The notes beneath the pieces are model-generated. The model worked only from the letters and a program-made list of their open reading frames with translations, did no database searches and was not told the origin of the DNA. The position numbers and the translations under genes were made by a program. Positions 60,765 through 64,000 of a DNA stretch of 64,000 nucleotides are shown one piece after another (positions within the stretch are counted from its first letter, which is position 1; the number at the start of each line of letters is the position of its first letter). Source of the DNA: Riemerella anatipestifer ATCC 11845 = DSM 15868 (lineage in GTDB: Bacteria > Bacteroidota > Bacteroidia > Flavobacteriales > Weeksellaceae); assembly GCF_000252855.1 (NCBI RefSeq), contig NC_017045.1, positions 1,736,001 to 1,800,000 of the forward strand, read 5' to 3'.

Positions 60765-61652
60765 TTAATGACTTGTTTTTAGAGCTTTTTTTCGTTTTGC
60801 TTTTATCATGCCGTTGGCAACTATAGAGAAAATCATAATCCCTGCTCCCAGATAGAACATAGGGCTCATGTGTTCTGACTCACCGAATATAAGGTAAGCT
60901 AGTATAATCCCATAAATAGGTTCTAGATTCACGGTTAGTATAAGTGTAAATGGAGAAATTACTTTCATTAAGCTGGTGGATTCTATCATAGGGTATGCAG
61001 TAAAGCCAATGGCAAGAATTAGAACTAGTAGGGCGTCTTTAATTCCTATTTCGTGTATATTGTCAAGAGTGCCATTAATACCAAGTATAGTGCTCACGAG
61101 GAGCCATCCACCTATCATTTCATAAAAAATAATATGGCTAGCTGGTGTGGTTTGTGATAATTTCCCATTAAGAATAGAAAAAATAGTTCCTAGTAAGGCA
61201 CAGGTAGCTCCGTAGATAATACCCTCTACATATCTGAATTCTGTTTTAAATATAAGTCCCATTCCTCCTAGTATTACAATGCCTATAGCAACTTCTGTCC
61301 AGTCTAGTCTTCTCTTATAGATGATGGGTTCTATTATAGAAGCAAAAATAGTAGATAGAGCTACACAACTAAGAGCGATAGATACATTGGAAACTTTGAT
61401 GGATTGAAAGAAGAATAACCAATGAAGCCCCATGATAACTCCAATGCCAAGTAGTTGTAATAGCCGTTTAGATGAAAGTTTGATGCTTTTTCGTTTTATA
61501 AATCGTAGAAAAATAAAAAGAACCAAAGCAGTGAGCCCCATTCTGTAAAAAACCAAAGTGTAGGTGTCTAAGCTAATCATTTTGCCAAGAATAGCTGTAA
61601 ATCCCCACATGAATACAATGAGGTGTAATCTAAATGTTGTGTTATTCCACAT
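60765..61652 (-). CDS. EamA-family (drug/metabolite) transporter
   Basis: A 295-residue inner-membrane protein with ten helices in two EamA repeats (about 5-135 and 150-285). MWGFTAILGKMISLDTYTLV and VSNVSIALSCVALSTIFASI are repeat-1 marks; LEPIYGIILAYLIFGES is the typical end of repeat 2. I choose the ATG at 61652 (MWNNTTFRLHL) rather than an in-frame TTG at 61676. Substrate unknown. It lies seven bases upstream of the PorV-like gene and may be co-transcribed with it. Confidence 0.88.
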   Translation of the reverse strand: MWNNTTFRLHLIVFMWGFTAILGKMISLDTYTLVFYRMGLTALVLFIFLRFIKRKSIKLSSKRLLQLLGIGVIMGLHWLFFFQSIKVSNVSIALSCVALSTIFASIIEPIIYKRRLDWTEVAIGIVILGGMGLIFKTEFRYVEGIIYGATCALLGTIFSILNGKLSQTTPASHIIFYEMIGGWLLVSTILGINGTLDNIHEIGIKDALLVLILAIGFTAYPMIESTSLMKVISPFTLILTVNLEPIYGIILAYLIFGESEHMSPMFYLGAGIMIFSIVANGMIKAKRKKALKTSH

Positions 61653-61730
61653 TTTTAATCTTAAATTAAACTGCAAAGAACGAAAATAAATGCTAAAACA
61701 TCAATTTTTTAGGTAAAAAAATAGGTTAAA

Positions 61731-61762
61731 TTTGGAATATAAAAATTAAAGCCTTATTTTTG
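61731..61762 (+). promoter_or_regulatory. Promoter of rpsU
   Basis: TTTG (61731-61734), 20-base spacer, TATTTTTG (61755-61762), 23 bases before the ATG. Confidence 0.85.
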
Positions 61763-61785
61763 CATCCGAAAATGAGATGTAAACT

Positions 61786-61983
61786 ATGCTAATAGTTCCA
61801 GTAAAAGATGGAGAGTCCATCGACAGAGCGCTGAAAAAATACAAAAGGAAATTTGACAAAACTGGTGTTGTACGTGCTTTAAGAGCAAGACAGCAGTATG
61901 TTAAGCCTTCTGTACTTAGAAGACAGCAGATTTTAAGAGCGGCTCACAAGCAAAGAGCTTTAAGTAAAGAAGAACAAGCATAA
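61786..61983 (+). CDS. rpsU: 30S ribosomal protein S21
   Basis: A 65-residue basic protein: MLIVPVKDGESIDRALKKYK, RKFDKTGVVRALRARQQYVK and the Arg-rich end SVLRRQQILRAAHKQRAL. S21 sits near the anti-Shine-Dalgarno end of 16S rRNA; in Bacteroidetes it helps hide that sequence, which agrees with the scarcity of Shine-Dalgarno sites here. Own promoter and terminator. Confidence 0.97.
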   Translation: MLIVPVKDGESIDRALKKYKRKFDKTGVVRALRARQQYVKPSVLRRQQILRAAHKQRALSKEEQA

Positions 61984-62008
61984 AAATTTCTTCTTAGGTT
62001 TAAGTCTA

Positions 62009-62046
62009 AAAATCACTTCTTAATTTAGAATTAGGAAGTGATTTTT
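62009..62046 (+). terminator. Terminator after rpsU
   Basis: Arms starting AAAATCACTTC and ending GAAGTGATTTT, with an inner TAATT/AATTA stem and one T-G pair, followed by TTTTTT. Confidence 0.88.
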
Positions 62047-62050
62047 TATT

Positions 62051-62058
62051 TATCTTTG
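62051..62058 (+). promoter_or_regulatory. -7 element of the xer recombinase gene
   Basis: TATCTTTG, 17 bases before the ATG at 62076; the -33 region overlaps the rpsU terminator and is not clear. Confidence 0.5.
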
Positions 62059-62075
62059 ATGGATATTTTTCCAAT

Positions 62076-62951
62076 ATGGTTGAGAAATTTTTAGATTATA
62101 TTACAATTGAGAAAAGATATTCTTTAAATACACTGGCTAGTTATAGTAGAGATTTACAAGATTTCTCTGATTTTGTTAAAGAAACTGAAGGGGTGGACAC
62201 CTTAATAAGTGTAGATAAAAAAGTAATAAGAAATTTTGTAGTTTATCTTAGTGAAAATAATCTGAGCAAGAGAACCATTAACAGAAAATTATCTGCATTA
62301 AGGAGTTTTTATATCTATCTTGTTAAATTGGGGATTATTTCTGCATCTCCTATGGAAACGGTGTCTTCTTTGAAATTTTATGGAGAAAAGCAAATTCCTT
62401 TTTCTCAAAAGGAAATGGAAAATTTGCAAAATCTCTTAAACGAAGAAAAGTTATTACTAAATAAACTTATTATAGAGCTACTTTACCAAACAGGAATGCG
62501 TAAGTCGGAGTTGTGTAGGCTTGCATTAAAAGATGTGGATTTTATTCAGAATAGGATACGGGTTGTAGGTAAGGGTAATAAGATGAGAGAGATACCTATT
62601 TCAGAAAATATAAAAAGAGAATTAAAACTGTATCTTGAAAAAGAAAGAAAGCCTACTAAAGAGAATTTGGATTATTTTTTTGTTCGAGAAAGTGGTCAAA
62701 AACTAACGGGGAAATTTGTATATTCTGTGGTAAATGACTATCTTAGTGCTGTAACTTCCAAAAAAAAGAAAAGTCCTCATGTGTTAAGGCATAGTTTTGC
62801 GACGCATGTTTTGGAAAATGGTGCGGAAATTGCTCAGGTAAAAGAGATTTTAGGACACGCGAGTTTAGCATCTACTCAGGTGTATACATCAACAGATGTT
62901 AATAAGTTGAAAAAGGTGCTTAACTCGTTTCATCCTAGAGGAAAGAAATAA
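62076..62951 (+). CDS. XerC/D-type tyrosine recombinase
   Basis: A 291-residue site-specific recombinase. N-terminal SAM-like core-binding domain (about 1-90, FLDYITIEKRYSLNTLASYS), then the catalytic domain with Arg in TGMRKSELCRL, the HVLRHSFATHVLENG box (His-x-x-Arg), LGHASLAST and the tyrosine nucleophile in QVYTSTDVNKLKKV. The length and lack of an arm-binding domain point to the housekeeping dimer-resolution enzyme rather than a mobile-element integrase. It follows rpsU and precedes hpf, a chromosomal context. Confidence 0.93.
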   Translation: MVEKFLDYITIEKRYSLNTLASYSRDLQDFSDFVKETEGVDTLISVDKKVIRNFVVYLSENNLSKRTINRKLSALRSFYIYLVKLGIISASPMETVSSLKFYGEKQIPFSQKEMENLQNLLNEEKLLLNKLIIELLYQTGMRKSELCRLALKDVDFIQNRIRVVGKGNKMREIPISENIKRELKLYLEKERKPTKENLDYFFVRESGQKLTGKFVYSVVNDYLSAVTSKKKKSPHVLRHSFATHVLENGAEIAQVKEILGHASLASTQVYTSTDVNKLKKVLNSFHPRGKK

Positions 62952-62978
62952 GATAATAACTTTATAAAAAATAACTTT

Positions 62979-63269
62979 ATGAAAATTACTGTTCAAGCAA
63001 TGGGGCTTACGCCTCATCAACCATTAGAGGAGTATTTAGATAAAAAACTAAATAAATTAGATACTTTTTATGATAAAATTTTAGAGTGTCAGGTTTTTTT
63101 GAAAGTAGAAAATACATCAGAAAAAGAAAATAAAACAGCGGAGGTTATTTTGGCTGTACCGGGAGATGATATTGTGGTGAAGAAGACTTGTGCTACATTT
63201 GAAGAAGCAATAGATAAATGTCATGATATTGCTAAAAAATTGTTAATCAAGAAGAAAGAGAAAAATTAA
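62979..63269 (+). CDS. hpf: Ribosome hibernation-promoting factor (HPF/RaiA family)
   Basis: A 96-residue protein of the short HPF type: MKITVQAMGLTPHQPLEEYL, CQVFLKVENTSEKENKTAEV and KKTCATFEEAIDKCHDIAKK. It binds the decoding centre in resting cells and blocks translation. It starts 27 bases after the recombinase and lacks the C-terminal dimerisation domain of long HPF. Confidence 0.9.
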   Translation: MKITVQAMGLTPHQPLEEYLDKKLNKLDTFYDKILECQVFLKVENTSEKENKTAEVILAVPGDDIVVKKTCATFEEAIDKCHDIAKKLLIKKKEKN

Positions 63270-63298
63270 AATATTTTTTCATTTTTTTTGATAAAATA

Positions 63299-63331
63299 TT
63301 TGTTTATTTCAAAAAAAGTGTTGTATATTTG
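63299..63331 (+). promoter_or_regulatory. Promoter of the tRNA cluster
   Basis: TTTG (63299-63302), 21-base spacer, TATATTTG (63324-63331), 46 bases before the first tRNA. Confidence 0.85.
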
Positions 63332-63377
63332 CAACCGCAAAAGAGAACAGTTGTTTACTTGAAATATACAAATATTT

Positions 63378-63451
63378 GCCTCCATAGCTCAGTTGGCCAG
63401 AGCACGTGATTTGTAATCTCGGGGTCGTGGGTTCGAATCCCTCTGGAGGCT
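63378..63451 (+). tRNA. tRNA-Thr (anticodon TGT)
   Basis: Seventy-four bases with acceptor stem GCCTCCA/TGGAGGC, T-arm GTTCGAATC and anticodon TGT in loop TTTGTAA. One T-T mismatch lies in the anticodon stem. CCA is not encoded; it would be added after transcription. Confidence 0.96.
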
Positions 63452-63467
63452 CATAAAAAAAATTGCT

Positions 63468-63550
63468 GGGGAGATACCAGAGTGGCCAAATGGGACGGAC
63501 TGTAACTCCGTTGTCGTGAGACTTCGCAGGTTCGAATCCTGCTCTCCCCA
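63468..63550 (+). tRNA. tRNA-Tyr (anticodon GTA)
   Basis: An 83-base class II tRNA: acceptor GGGGAGA/TCTCCCC, anticodon loop CTGTAAC with GTA, and a long variable arm. Confidence 0.96.
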
Positions 63551-63577
63551 CATTTTTTTAAAAAAATATTTGAAATA

Positions 63578-63609
63578 TTTGCGGGTTTAAATAAAAGTTT
63601 TTAAATTTG
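63578..63609 (+). promoter_or_regulatory. Second promoter inside the tRNA cluster, before tRNA-Gly
   Basis: TTTG (63578-63581), 20-base spacer, TAAATTTG (63602-63609). Confidence 0.8.
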
Positions 63610-63644
63610 CACACCGTTACCAACAAAGTAATTAAAATATAAAT

Positions 63645-63717
63645 GCGGAAGTAGCTCAGTTGGTAGAGCGTCAGCCTTCCAAGCTGAATGTCGCGGGTTC
63701 GACCCCCGTCTTCCGCT
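63645..63717 (+). tRNA. tRNA-Gly (anticodon TCC)
   Basis: Seventy-three bases: acceptor GCGGAAG/CTTCCGC, anticodon TCC in CTTCCAA, T-arm GTTCGACCC. Confidence 0.96.
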
Positions 63718-63722
63718 CTAAG

Positions 63723-63754
63723 AAATCACAACCATTGCGGCTTGTGATTTTTTT
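63723..63754 (+). terminator. Hairpin with T tract after tRNA-Gly
   Basis: AAATCACAA (63723-63731) pairs with TTGTGATTT (63742-63750) and TTTT follows. It lies only five bases before tRNA-Thr(GGT), so termination must be partial if that tRNA is co-transcribed. Confidence 0.75.
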
Positions 63755-63758
63755 ATAA

Positions 63759-63830
63759 GCCGATATAGCTCAGCGGTAGAGCGCTTCCTTGGTAAGGAAG
63801 AGGTCTCGGGTTCAAGTCCCGATATTGGCT
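63759..63830 (+). tRNA. tRNA-Thr (anticodon GGT)
   Basis: Seventy-two bases: acceptor GCCGATA/TATTGGC with one G-T pair, anticodon GGT in TTGGTAA, T-arm GTTCAAGTC. Confidence 0.96.
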
Positions 63831-63833
63831 CTG

Positions 63834-63860
63834 AATCTCTCAGTAATGAGAGATTTTTTT
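63834..63860 (+). terminator. Terminator of the tRNA cluster
   Basis: AATCTCTCA (63834-63842) and TGAGAGATT (63847-63855), loop GTAA, then a T run to 63860. Confidence 0.9.
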
Positions 63861-63891
63861 GTTTTTATTAGTTTCTCATTGTAGGGTTTAT

Positions 63892-63899
63892 TATTTTTG
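63892..63899 (+). promoter_or_regulatory. -7 element of pyrD
   Basis: TATTTTTG, 24 bases before the ATG at 63924. Confidence 0.55.
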
Positions 63900-63923
63900 T
63901 AAATCTAATAAAATCTAATAAAA

Positions 63924-64000
63924 ATGTATAAAGCAGTCATTCGTCCGTTATTATTTCGTTTTGACCCAGAAGAGGTTCATCATTTCACCTTTAAGTTTAT
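63924..64000 (+). CDS. pyrD: Dihydroorotate dehydrogenase (quinone), 3' end outside window
   Basis: Only the first 25 codons are visible. They read MYKAVIRPLLFRFDPEEVHH and continue FTFK, the N-terminal membrane-associating helix and first segment of class 2 dihydroorotate dehydrogenases, which oxidise dihydroorotate to orotate with a quinone. A -7 element lies 24 bases upstream. Confidence 0.85.
   Translation, partial: MYKAVIRPLLFRFDPEEVHHFTFKF

Noticed and set aside
62076-62951. Tyrosine recombinase as integrase of a mobile element
   Set aside because: It has the short XerC/D architecture, sits between rpsU and hpf, and no attachment repeats or phage genes adjoin. The nearby tRNAs show no partial duplicate.
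63309-63551. 80-residue minus-strand open frame ending in a GFEPTTPRLQ-like stretch
   Set aside because: It is the antisense of tRNA-Tyr and tRNA-Thr; such peptides are a frequent mis-annotation over tRNA genes.

Overview
The window looks like a chromosome segment of a member of the Flavobacteriia, most likely family Weeksellaceae (Riemerella/Chryseobacterium-like). The DNA is AT-rich. Promoters follow the Bacteroidetes pattern (TTTG about 20 nt upstream of TAnnTTTG) and Shine-Dalgarno sequences are mostly absent. Typical genes include ccoNO-fused cbb3 oxidase, TonB-dependent receptors, a PorV-family protein, bacillithiol synthesis (bshA), and many family-level unknowns (DUF4254, DUF4292, DUF4293, DUF2851, DUF3810). 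Species assignment is inference.

Layout. 1-5.5 kb: end of a surface-polysaccharide locus (two glycosyltransferases, pyruvyltransferase-like protein, Wzx-type flippase, sugar nucleotidyltransferase). 5.5-15.2 kb: a co-directional run with a lipoprotein, a catalytically degenerate EnvC-like LytM protein, two tandem TatA/E genes, ribA, a GH3 enzyme and bshA, ending in a candidate small RNA at 15.2 kb. 15.3-19.1 kb: a minus-strand DUF3810/sugar-permease/PlsC/GtrA group. 19.2-21.3 kb: an outer-membrane receptor. 21.5-24.5 kb: an accessory island with an unrecognised gene, a 21-bp tandem repeat, a GC-rich non-coding stretch and a complete EcoRI-type restriction-modification pair. 24.5-36 kb: N-acetylglucosamine kinase-like protein, malic enzyme, a membrane-protein/winged-helix module with two matching operators, guaB, an ABC exporter, DUF4293 and rho. 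36-42.2 kb: small outer-membrane protein, GT-C-like membrane protein, and a phytase with its own TonB-dependent receptor. 42.3-44.1 kb: rplM-rpsI-rpsB. 44.3-48.3 kb: SufT-like protein, exonuclease, SpmA/B fusion, ugd. 48.3-57.8 kb: the cbb3 oxidase and maturation genes (ccoI, S, NO, Q, P, G, H, SafE-like), divergent from a Crp/Fnr regulator. 57.8-64 kb: panB, pseudouridine synthase, PorV-like protein, EamA transporter, rpsU, xer recombinase, hpf, four tRNAs and the start of pyrD.

The main points for a second look are: the EcoRI-family system with a readthrough C-terminus on its methylase beside decayed repeats; near-identical palindromes bracketing the winged-helix operon; FNR-type boxes at both cbb3 promoters spaced one helical turn apart relative to the -7 elements; an orphan promoter-terminator transcription unit; and a set of nested inverted repeats. 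All calls are by reading and family knowledge; no searches were run.
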